Of a stretch of 64,000 nt of DNA, positions 44,930 to 55,737 are shown piece by piece. Positions within the stretch are counted from its first letter, which is position 1. Each line of letters opens with the position of its first letter. Origin of the DNA: Apoderus coryli (Eukaryota; Arthropoda; Insecta; Coleoptera; Attelabidae); contig OU452213.1 of NCBI GenBank assembly GCA_911728435.2, forward strand, positions 1,405,834-1,469,833, given 5' to 3'. A program made the position numbers and the translations under genes. The notes beneath the pieces were generated by a model, which did not search any database, had not been told where the DNA came from, and saw only the letters and a list, made by a program, of their open reading frames with translations.

Positions 44930-46560
44930 TGTAAGAACACTGTGACCAACCCTAATAAAAATTTACACTGGGATGTGAAATACGAGTTCTGATTCTATGA
45001 ATAAAACGAACAATTGGCAACAGTGTTAGATTTTATTAGTAAAAATGTAAAGGTTATGTAGGCTACAAACATTTTTGTGATTAGTTTCTTGTTATGCCAC
45101 TTCTATTTTTATTTATTTTTCTGAGGCCCTTGAGAAATAGTTAATAAGTTGATTATAGCTATACCCTGTATAAATTTCATCACGAACCCTCGTAAACTAC
45201 ATCATATTTGAAGACAAGTACCAACTGACATGCGATCACATTTTTAATGATTAAAAAATCAGTATTTAGGTAACAACATTTATAATAAATAAAACGCATA
45301 AATATATTTGTACAATACAACACAATCCATAGAAAACTCAGTGTTTGTGAATATATAGTCGCGTCTGATCCTACCTATAATTTATTTATTCATTGTTATA
45401 AATAAAACAATATTTTAAAGCAACTTTTTAATAATTTCAACGATACCATCAATATAATGGTGTCAAAACAATACACAAACGAATTGAATTTAATAAAAAT
45501 ACAAACAAACATTTCTGGGGTATTATCTATACCTACCTAATATCAAATTTTAGCCATCAGTTTGTTGTTAATTGCTAAATAAACAATTAAACATTTTCTC
45601 AACCAACGAAACGCAATCGTCGACAGTTTTCTACGCGAATTCTAAGAATAAATACGTGATTATTATAAGTGGTGTATGGATTTTTTTTTCTGACAACTTT
45701 ATTTTAATTTAATTTAACAATTTGTGTTGTGTGTATTTATTTATGATTAAATATTGTGTAATCTCTGTAAATTTGTTTGCGGATTGTGTTTTAAGTAGTG
45801 AGCGAATTGCTTATTATACTTATTTGGACCTATCTTTGCTTATTGGATTTGATCGGTAAGGGTTCTTCTTTAAATTTTATTATTTCAATAGTAGCTATGA
45901 AAGTAACCACACTGAGAAAAAGGTTTATTAGCTTTTTTTGCACAATTGGTGTAATAAATCATTAAAAATGCTTTTTTTGATACACCCTGTATAGTAATCG
46001 TAAATTTGGTATTTGAAATTGTAGTTTCGACACAAGCAGAGGTTTTTATAAAGAGTTACTTTTTCTTCTAAATCTACAAATAAAAAGGTTTTTCCTCTTC
46101 CAAACTCTATCCGTGAGAATTTTCAATTGAAAATTAGGGTGCTTTTTCGATATTAAGTCAAAATAAAGGTGAAAAAATGAATATTTTAAATCAAAAAAAT
46201 TACTGTGGGACATACAAAGGTAAGTTTTCACCAAATTTCGTGAAAAAATATTTTTTTTTGCAAAAGATAAAAATAAAAAACCAAAAACTCGGTTTTTCGA
46301 ATTTTTCACATACATTTTGAGGTTATGTGAAAAAAGTGCGATACAAAAGTTGTAGATCTTTTTATTACCTACAACTTTGCACTTTGACTTTTTTTCATAG
46401 AACTTGCAGTTTTACCGGAAATCGAGATTAACCGTTTTTTAACCTTAAAACTCACCCACACACAGGGTTTAAAAGAGGGTTCAAAAATTAAAAAAATTCA
46501 TAGTTCTTAAACTTATCCGAAATACTGCATAATTTTTTACGCATTTAATTGAATATAACC
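44930..46560. other. intergenic AT-rich DNA
   Basis: Nothing coding recognised. An ACACCCTGTATAG terminus lies near 45983. Low-complexity A/T tracts increase toward the repeat block at 46570. Confidence 0.4.
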
Positions 46561-46569
46561 TAAAATATT

Positions 46570-47860
46570 GAACATAAAATATTAGACCACATTGGCGTTC
46601 GAAAATAGTGTAAAATGGGGTAAAAAAGATTAAAAAAAAAAACGTATTTCTTAAAAATAGCAGAAATATTAACTAGTTATTGATAGTTTTGATAGAATAT
46701 AACCTATAAAATGTGTCATGAATAACTTACTTTCATAGGCGTTCGTAAATAGTGGAAAAGGGGTCAAAACATAAAAAATATATATTTCCTAAACTTATTC
46801 GAAATATGGAATAATTTTTCATAGTTGTGATACAATATAAGCTAAAAAATATTCCATAAAAGAATTGGTTCACACAGGCGTTCGAAAATAGTTTAAAAAA
46901 AGGGTCAAAAACGAAAAAAAAAACGTTTCCCAAATATACCAGAGAAATTGGCTAATTATATATAGCTTTGATATAAGATAACCTAAAAAATGCAGCATAA
47001 AATTTTTATTTACATAGGCGTTCGTAAATAGTAGAAAAAGGGGTAAAATAAAAAAAATTAAAATGTAAAAATTTTTATATTTAACTAGTTGAGTTGGTGT
47101 TAAAAATACACGACAAAAATTAATGTTCCATAGGCGTCCGTGAAAATTCTATAAAAGGGTCAGAAAAAATTTGTATCCGTGATAACTCAAAAACCACTTA
47201 ACGGATTTTAACCACATTTGGTACGAAAATACTACAGGCTATTTATAGGTGGTGATTAACATTGAGCGTAGGCAAGGGGTTTAAAAGAGGGTTCAAAAAT
47301 TTTAAAAAATTATAGTTCTTAAACTTATCCGAAATATTGAATAATTTTTATAGGTGTGATAGAATATAACCTAAAAAATGTTACATAAAAGAATTAGTTC
47401 ACACAGGCGTTCGAAAATAGTCTTAAAAAAAGAGTCAAAAACGAAAAAAAAATGTTTCCCAAATATACCAGAAAAATTGGCTAATTATATATAGCTTTCA
47501 TATAAGATAACCTAAAAAATGCAGCATAAAATTTTTATTTACATAGGCGTTCGTAAATAGTAAAAAAAAGGGGTAAAATGAAAAAAAAATTAAAATGTAA
47601 AAAATTTTATATTTAACTAGTTGAATTGGTGTTAAAAATACACGACAAAAATTAATGTTCCATAGGCGTCCGTGAAAATTCTATAAAAGGGTCAGGAAAA
47701 AATTGTATCCGTGATAACTCAAAAACCACTTAACAGATAACCTACAACATGCAGCATAACAATTTTGTTTACATAGGCGTTCGTAAATAGTAGAAAAGGG
47801 GGCAAAATAAATTTTATAATGAAACTAAAAAAAATCAATTAATTTGCGTTCAAGAACTTG
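46570..47860. repeat. degenerate tandem repeat block, AGGCGTTCGTAAATAG family
   Basis: The motif AGGCGTTCG(T/A)AAATAG or the variant AGGCGTCCGTGAAAATT recurs near 46590, 46736, 46877, 47017, 47137, 47405, 47545, 47665 and 47779, about 120-145 bp apart apart from one wider gap. A larger stretch (about 46800-47180) is repeated about 528 bp later (47330-47710), so a four-unit block was duplicated. Units are diverged. Confidence 0.75.
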
Positions 47861-47976
47861 GCCTAGATCTGAAATATAAAATATCTGCGTATAAATAGTG
47901 CCTCCAAAGAGAAGAAAAAGGCACAAAACCCGATACTGAAAAAAAAAATAGCTGATGTCTAAAACAAAACAAAAAT

Positions 47977-48041
47977 TTATTAAATTTAGATAAATGACAA
48001 AAAGGTCATAAAATTATTACTTTTACACTTAAATATGGAGA
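47977..48041 (+). repeat. second copy of the repeat at 9727-9785
   Basis: Same 55-bp sequence (TTTAGATAAATGACAAAAAG, ending TTTTACACTTAAATATGGA). It suggests that both loci carry one dispersed element whose full extent is not recognisable here. Confidence 0.55.
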
Positions 48042-48686
48042 GCTATTCGTGCCTCGTGGGCAACATTTTTTATATTTAAATCCGCAGTCTATTATAGTAT
48101 TTCCCGTAAGTTAAAAGCGGTACGCCTATGGACGGCTGCGGTCGATATTGACATTACAAAGGGATATCGAGTTGTGTGGTTTTTTATATAATTTTAAACT
48201 AAAATTAGAAACACTATACCTGAAATTATTTAGTTGTATATCGAATATAGTTATACCAAAAAATGAGCCCTCTAAAAAAATTCGACAGGTGATAAGTTTT
48301 CAGTGTCCACCCTGTATGTACCTACCAATAATAGCAGGAAATGCAAATTCATCGGTATGTATTGTTAATTATAGCTTAATTGGGACATTTGATGTAACCG
48401 TACGTCTTTGCTAATTTAAATTTGTTGGTTACTTTGGAAAAATCTGACAACATTTTGCGCCTTATGTGGCTATGTTATAAAATTCAGTAGTGTATACGTT
48501 AGTAGTTAAATGATACGGGTCACTGGGTTTAATTAATTTCGTAAGTCTAATTTTGATGTTGTTTGTTTATTTCTCGAGTTTTATATGCCAGACATCATGT
48601 TCTATGTCTACATAACTTTAAAAGCAATAATACGTATATACTATGCAAATTTCTGTTTATTTATTTATTTTTTCTGAAAACTGCAG

Positions 48687-48746
48687 TTGATAATAATTTT
48701 GAAAAAGTGGTTCTACTCGATTGGCAAAGCATCTATAGACAAACAG
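48687..48746 (+). CDS. candidate 60-nt exon with strong splice sites
   Basis: A 60-nt stretch lies between TTTCTGAAAACTGCAG and CAG/GTACGT, both near-ideal splice sites with a T-rich tract before the acceptor. It is a multiple of three and open in phase 0 (LIIILKKWFYSIGKASIDKQ), compatible with the CAP-Gly exon at 55738, and also open in another frame (DNNFEKVVLLDWQSIYRQTG). It could be an internal, untranslated or alternative exon, or chance. Confidence 0.25.
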
Positions 48747-48894
48747 GTACGTATTTATAATTTTTGTATTTCAAAATTGGCATTAATGAATTTTTTAATA
48801 ATACTCGTATATCTCTGTCACTTTTAACTCCTATTGGATCTTTTTCCTCGAAATAATCAATGAGTTTATTGTTTTTAAAATTAAAAAAAAAATT

Positions 48895-48967
48895 GAAAAC
48901 AGCAACAGGGAATTGAACCAAGAACTTTCCGCATTATGCGCGCACTCTACTACTGAGCTACACCCGT
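48895..48967 (-). pseudogene. tRNA-like sequence (tRNA pseudogene or SINE head)
   Basis: On the minus strand an A box TAGCTCAGTAGTAGAG (48945-48960) and a B box GGTTCAATTCC (48909-48919) are spaced as in a tRNA, and a long T run follows at 48883-48892 as a Pol III terminator. D-stem and B box are good, but the anticodon stem and T stem pair poorly and the acceptor stem hardly pairs. A functional tRNA is therefore unlikely; a decayed tRNA or tRNA-derived SINE is more probable. Confidence 0.5.
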
Positions 48968-50814
48968 AATATACCCATTACCATCCACAGGGACTGTTAC
49001 TGTGCAAGCATTGTATTGTGTTTAATGAAGTAACAAGTATCTCTCCGATATCCCTGGTATACTCATATTTTTAATGATGATATCTACCTCTAATCTATAT
49101 CTATCATGCTTTCTATCTGTTAAATACTCAAGGCTACATACCTATATGCATAAGGTTAAAGCAGAATATTAATTTAATTAATGCTTATTTTCATTTAAAA
49201 AATTATGTAAAAAATATTCCATAAAACACATACACAAGCACGTAATATCAGTAGCGTACCTTTAAGGGGTATTTCGCTGATAATTTGTTACTAAATATAG
49301 TAACCAATCAAATTACTTAATTTTAAGTCATGTGTCAAATTTCATCCAATCACCTCTGGATTACAAAAGGGGGAAAAATATTACTTCCAATCGCCTATTC
49401 TTGAGACCAAATCGTTTCTCGAAATCCGAAAGTGACACATGGTTTGACAATATACCGGTAGGCAAGAAAGAAAGAATATATCGATTCATTTCTTGCATCT
49501 CTATGACCTAATTCATTGAACTTTTTTTATTATTATTGAAATTGTAGCCCGTCTGGTGATATTCGAATGCCAAATGTGTCAACTTTTGTCATTTCATAAC
49601 AATTCTGCCAGATTTAGTTCATGTCAATAGTAGTAAAATAAAAATAAGTATAAATTAGTAGTTTTTTTAGATAAAATAATGTTTTAATATTTCTTATATT
49701 ATTGTGGGATTTGAGTAAATTAAATTTCTTGGAAAATCACGTATCTAATAAGTAAATTTATTGTGTAATGTGTGGATTTATTGACGAAATATGTTTATGG
49801 TAAAAATCTTCAAATAAAGTGTGGCATCACTGAATTTCTCATCTTTTCTTGATTGTTGTCAGATTTTGAATGAATTGAATTGAATGAAATAAAAATGATA
49901 TAGAATTTTTTTAATAACCAAATTATTTTAGCAAAAATAAAATAAAATAAAATTGGGGAAATTAATTGTGTGTTTAAATATGCATCTGCACGTGAGTCGG
50001 GTGTAAATAGATTTCGGATTAATAACGCTATTGCGGAAATAATAAGTACGAGGTGTAGGATAGAGATAATTTCAAAGACATTCTGAACTTTACCCTGCGT
50101 TCTCGAATAAGAGCTATCACGGTTTATATTAGTTCAAATAAAAAGTAAATAAGTAGTAAGATCTGGTGGAGAAGTATACGAGTTGGCAACCCTGCCTGAC
50201 TCATCTTGAAATGTCATTAATTTAAACAGATCCGGCTCCAAGAAAGTTACTGTTTTTAAAGTTAAGAGCAGAAGAAAGCCGTTGATGTTATTTTGTGTCA
50301 AGAAAGAAAATTGTATTCTTTTTATAACCTTAAAATAAAATTGCAATGCTTCGCTAACATGCTAGTATGTATTATAATAATAGGTAGATATTTATTTATA
50401 TTAATGTAAATTGTGAAAATGATTTGTATGCAATTGATGTTCAACGAATGAAAAATATATCGGTATATGCAAAATATATTAATGTTTTTTTTTTAAGTAG
50501 GTACAATTTTATAGTGACCAGAATACATTTCTATTTACTTTACGTGTCAAGCATTTAGAGAATAATAATAATAATGTGTAAATAAAAAAAATATTGTGCA
50601 TTTCCTGTTATCTAAAAGAGGTCTACATATTTTATAATGTTATCTGCTGTGAACGTTGAAAATGGCGCCCGCATTATGTGTATTAAGCACTTGTTCAAAT
50701 ATAAATTCACTTATTTATAAGTGTACCTACTTGGAATCTGGTACATGATGACCCAAAGTAAATTATTGCAAATTTTATTTTCTCTCATACGCTGTGGGCG
50801 AAGATGTTGTTGAT
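48968..50814. other. intergenic AT-rich DNA
   Basis: No gene or repeat array recognised. Short open frames (such as 50134-50346) have no coding character. Confidence 0.4.
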
Positions 50815-50852
50815 CTATAGGCAGAGAACAACTAAGGAGAGAATATAATCTC
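50815..50852 (-). repeat. inverted fragment of a retroelement 3' end
   Basis: CTATAGGCAGAGAACAACTA through AGAGAATATAA is the reverse complement, with small differences, of the sequence at about 52505-52540 just beyond the reverse transcriptase frame at 51170-52415. The two copies face each other around that element. Confidence 0.6.
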
Positions 50853-51169
50853 TGTCTTGCCGCCTTTGATGTCATTCAGCCTGTGGCCCCCATGTTGAAA
50901 GAGTAGAAAACAGGGTCGTATTTTAATTTTGTTGAAATAATCTGTGGCAACTCAATTTTTACTAGATCTAAGATCTTCACCGCCCAACCCAACCATCCAA
51001 ATTTCAGCTCTATAATAGAACATAAAACACTGGGTATTATAGCATAACCATTGCGGCCCAACTTGTTTCCTGACTAGTGGAAGATAGCTCGTATATGTCC
51101 TATACATAAATCGGGAGATATTAACAGAATCGAAAACTATCGACCTATTTTTCAATTCTTCCTAATTTC

Positions 51170-52545
51170 GCAAAGGTTGCTCTGCACAATAAGTTATTTG
51201 GGCAAATAAAACATAGGCTAGTTTACCAGCAACATGGGTTCATTAAGGGTCATTCTACGGTGACCAATCTAACGAATCAATCGAGGTTTGCAAGTCGACG
51301 CAATCTATACTGACTTTTCCAAGGCGTTCGATAAGATTGATCATTCGGCAGGAATCTGATATCCTTTTTTCAGTCCTATCTGGGAGCAAAGCAACAATTT
51401 GTTGAATACAATGGATTCAGTTCAAGTTCATTTACAGCCTCAAGTGGAACTCCGCAGGGCAGTACGTTGGCTCCTCTTCTCTTTGCAATATTCGTAAACG
51501 ATATTGGCTCTGGTTTCAATAGCAATTATTTGTTGTTTGCGGATGATTAAATTGTATCGCACTGTTGTTTGTGAGAACGATTGCGCACAGCTTCAAACAG
51601 ATCTGTGTCGGCTCTTAGAATGGTGTGATCCAAATAGACTTCCTCTAAATCTGAACAAATGTACGTCGGAGACATTTACAAGACGTCAAGATCCGTTTTT
51701 GCGAAACTACACCATCGATAAATCAAATTTGGAACGCTGCGCTTTAATCAAAGACCTTGGTGTATACTTGGATGGTGATTTATCTTTCAACTACCACATT
51801 GAGCAAGTTTCTGCTAATGCTTTGCGAATGTTAGAATTTATTTTTAGACAGACCAGAGAATTCAACAACATGGACTGCTTGAAAAGTCTCTATTTCGCCT
51901 TTGTTGTGTCTATTTTGGAATTCGCTACAATCATTTGGTCGCCCATCTACCGTGTTCATATACAGAGATTGGAGAGTATCCAACGTAAGTTTTTAAAATA
52001 TTTGTCATTTAAAATTGATGGATATTTTCCTCCTCGTGGGTGTGATCACGGCCTGTTACTGGCAAGGTTCGGATTTCGGCCGTTAGCCGAAAGACGCATC
52101 TTCGCGTCTCAGATCTTTCTTTTTAAGTTGATCAACAATATGTTGGATTGTCCTCGGTTGCTTCAGCAGCTATGGTTTCGTGTCCCTAGGGTTCACTCTA
52201 GAAACGCTAGTTTATTTTGGGTGCCACAGATTCGTTCTAATTATGAATCTAAAGCACCGCTATTTCGGGCTTGTAAATACAGCAACCGATTAGTTATTAA
52301 TGAAAACGTTGATTTTTTTAATTTCGCAATCACACAATATCTCATTTGCAATCGAAAATCTCAGATTAACGCTGCCACTGAATATCCGTTCGCTCGCAAC
52401 GCTAAACTAGACTAAATTGCGTGTGGCGCCTCTGTCTAAACTCAGTACGTCATCGAATCTCTCTGCGCGAATGAGGTGCGCAAACTAGCCGCGCCCACCA
52501 GACTTTATATTCTCTCCCTTAGTTGTTCTCTGCTATAGGTAAATC
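51170..52545 (+). mobile_element. jockey-like non-LTR reverse transcriptase fragment, inactivated
   Basis: The plus strand encodes QHGFIKGHSTVTNL, YTDFSKAFDKIDH, SSGTPQGSTLAPLLFAIFVND and the catalytic LLFADD, where a stop codon follows immediately (near 51550). Reading continues in another frame from about 51540 to 52415 (EWCDPNRLPLNLNKC, KDLGVYLDGDL, then LINNMLDCPRLL). So a frameshift and stop break the enzyme. The upstream part of the reverse transcriptase and any ORF1 are missing. Related in its C-terminal block to the copies at 7781 and 63341. Confidence 0.88.
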
Positions 52546-53259
52546 TTTACTTGATTGATAAAAATATAAATGAAAAATAATTGTAATAGTAATAGTAATT
52601 GTAATTACCCTTAGATTTTTCATAATAATTCTATAGATACTACCTTAATATGTTTAACTGTAAACCCTATGTATTATACTTAACCATTTCAGCTATGTAC
52701 CATTAACGTACCCGCATGATGCTTGAAAAAAATGTCTGCCCATATAAGCAATGAGGAAATCTAGCCAATATGCAAAATAAAATTATTTGTCTGAAATAAT
52801 TACAAAATACTCTAGGACCAACCAATGAAGCGCTACAAAAAAAACGGAAGGGACTTGAAATGTCATCAAAGCAATATCGTAGATTAAAACGATACAATTT
52901 GTTTACAGTGTTGCAATCTGACAACTGACAGCTCTATCGTAAAGTTGGACATGTTTGAGGGTATTGTTGTTGTTTGATATTGGCCTTCACCAATAGTGCC
53001 AGTTTCCAGTGGATTTTTTACGGACGCACATTAAAGTGCAGCTGGGCTCCTGCCCAGATCCATAATGTACTTCTTGCACACTGTTTTGCGTTTCCAATTT
53101 CCTTGATCGGTGCGACTCAGGGTTCTTGTTCACTGTTTGGTGATTGCGATTTTATGAATGTTACGCCCCAAACTTCTAAATAAAATGTTGTAAAAGAAGA
53201 AGATAACCCTCCAATACACACCAGAAGATAGAGGGATCTGTAACAAAGGGTCACTGTAA
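52546..53259. other. spacer between retroelement fragments
   Basis: No gene recognised. Open frames at 52703-52924 and 52974-53183 are unsupported. Confidence 0.35.
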
Positions 53260-53934
53260 TTACAAGAGAATATTATTCTGGCGCAGAAAATCAACTAACA
53301 ATTTAAGCGTCTCGTACTTCAAATCTCTAAGCAATGATTGCACCGACATAGGTGGTGAAACCCCTGACTTAGAAAGTTCGGAGTATAGATTGTTATTATT
53401 GTTTGGACAATCAAACAGAATATGTGAAAGGCTACCCAATTGACCGCACTGGCATAAGGGACTGTCAATGACCTTAATCTTGGTGGTAAGATGTCGTCGG
53501 TCTATGAACGGAAACTTGAAATACCAGGGAGTGCCTGGAAACACTTCCTGAATGTTAGAATACCAGACACCCTTGATGTCAGATATATTTTTCCATTGCT
53601 GCCTCCAGTCCTCAAGCAGGGATAATTTAATATGAGGAAGAAAGTCCGTTCTGTCTAATTTGATTGGATGTGGGACTCTAAGAATACGTCCAGCATTGGC
53701 AAGCCTATCGGCCATTTGATTGCCTTCAATGCCCGCGTGACCAGGAATCCAGCAGAGTCTTATATCTTTATCACTTTGAAAAGCCTCAATCAAAAGCCGC
53801 TTAGTGAGAAACGGAATGTGTTGGAGTTTTGCACTAAAAGAGCTCCCACAGATCTTAGCACTTTGAGAATCACTAAATGTAATTTCCCGAAATATAAAAG
53901 GCAAGCCTCGTATTATTATGTACAGCATTTTCAA
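53260..53934 (-). mobile_element. RNase H and C-terminal part of a non-LTR retrotransposon
   Basis: The minus-strand frame carries the RNase H signatures FSDSQSA and WIPGHAGIEGNQMADRLA, with the catalytic Asp positions present, followed by a C-terminal Cys/His block (CQCGQLGSLSHILFDCP). This arrangement is typical of I/R1/jockey-type elements with RNase H. The frame is intact for about 224 codons, but the reverse transcriptase is absent, so it is a 5'-truncated copy. It belongs to a different lineage from the RNase H-lacking copies around it. Confidence 0.88.
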
Positions 53935-54557
53935 AAAGTGATAATAAAATCACGAAACGTTGCGATCGCATTAATTTCGAGGGCAAGAAGAAAAGATTTG
54001 AGCATGGATTGCAATTTTTATTAATAGTAAATGGTAATTTCGAAAAATAATTTACCTACCATTATTAAACCTTCTATAAAAACTACATAAGACTAATAGA
54101 CCCAGACACACCTCGTATATACAAATAGTACCACTACTATTACATATTTTATTTGACTTAATAATGTTATAAACCGTTAGTTTTGGTATCACATATAATT
54201 ATGTGCATATAACTTTGGTATAACTGTACAATAATATTTTATCACTGGATTGGTTTTGGCCTTTAGCTAAGGATAGGCTAAATGCATAATTATTGTTATA
54301 TGATGATAATATTGTGTCTTCATAACTTGTTTAAAGCTGCTGGATATAGGCACTTGTCTAGCGTAAAGTTAAACTAGGAAAAACGATCGAATATGATTAT
54401 TAAATTCAGCATAAAATAGTCATTAAATTACATCATAGAATACCAAGTTTCTTTTTTAGTTTTGCATCTATAGGGGCAACTACATTACGTAATTTTAACT
54501 TATTTTGTGCACCAACAAAAAATCTTTCAGTAATTAACATAAAATCAAAAAAAAAAA
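53935..54557. other. intergenic AT-rich DNA
   Basis: Nothing recognised besides poly(A/T) tracts. Confidence 0.4.
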
Positions 54558-55580
54558 TGTGAATCTATACAGGGTGTCCCAAATATAAGAAATGAACCAT
54601 AGTTGTGTTTTTTTTTTATAGAATGCCCTGTATATTAATATATTTTTAGATTCCCCGTTGAAAATAAACCTAACTTTAATTAAAGTACATCTTACCTAAA
54701 CCTGACAGTTTTTTAAATATTTTATTTTTTATAAAAATATAGACATAATTTCAATGAAAAAATTCAGACCTATTCGTTTGTTGATTTTAAGCCAGTGTGG
54801 GCTGATAAATAACCGCACTCATCACTTGTTACGCCAAATATAAAAAAACCCTCAATACTAAATACAGGGTGTCCAATAATATAAGTTAGATGAACGTAAA
54901 GTTTAATTCTAAATAACTTGTTTATTTCAAATGGCACACCCGGTATATGAGGTCAAAATTAGATGCACGAAGTAATTATCTGTCAAATATTATAATACTT
55001 TCCTATGGATAACTCTTGACGTTTTCGTGGAAAATGCACATATTCATAATATTAGGCGAATTTTTAATTGAATCTCTTAGTTTCATGTAGACCACTCTGT
55101 ATTTGATGATGATATTGTTTTATCAGAGTTATCCATAGGAAAGTATTATAATATTTGACAGATAATTACTTTGTGCATCTAATTTTGACCTCATATACCG
55201 GGTGTTCCATTTGAAATAAACAAGTTATTTAGAATTAAACTTTACGTTCATATAACTTATATTATTGGACACCCTGTATTTAGTGTTGGGTTTTTTTTAT
55301 ATTTGGCGTAACAAGTGATGAGTGGGTATATTTATCAGACCAGTCTGGCTTAAAAAGAACAAACAAATATGTGTGAATTTTTTCATTCATATTATGCTAT
55401 ATTTTTATAAAAATTTAAATATTTAAAAAACTGTCAGGTTTAGGTAAGATGTACTTTAATGAAAGTTAGGTTTATTTTCAACGGGGAATCTAAAAATATA
55501 TTCATATACAGGGCATTCCATTTAAAAAAACACAACTATGGTTCATTTCTCATATTTGGGACACCTTGTATAGATTCACA
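54558..55580. mobile_element. 1.02-kb foldback (long inverted repeat) element
   Basis: Left arm 54558-55016 begins TGTGAATCTATACAGGGTGT; right arm 55125-55580 ends with the reverse complement (..CTTGTATAGATTCACA). The arms of about 455 bp match along their length with scattered changes, leaving a 108-bp centre. Each arm also holds an internal ATACAGGGTGTCC motif (54863, and its complement at 55265), so smaller elements are nested in it. No coding capacity. It ends 157 bp before the CAP-Gly exon. Confidence 0.9.
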
Positions 55581-55737
55581 ATATTTTTAAAATGTAGCCA
55601 AAAATCATTTTTATCGAACCCATAAATAAAACTTTTAGGAAATTAAATAGTTAACCCTGTATAGACGTTATTCTACATACGATGACGTCACAATTTAGCA
55701 TCTAGTCCTTGTTCTAACCTCACTTTTTTATTTGCAG

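Noticed and set aside
48895..48967. Functional tRNA gene
   Set aside because: Acceptor and anticodon stems do not pair well and no clear anticodon with U33 can be placed.
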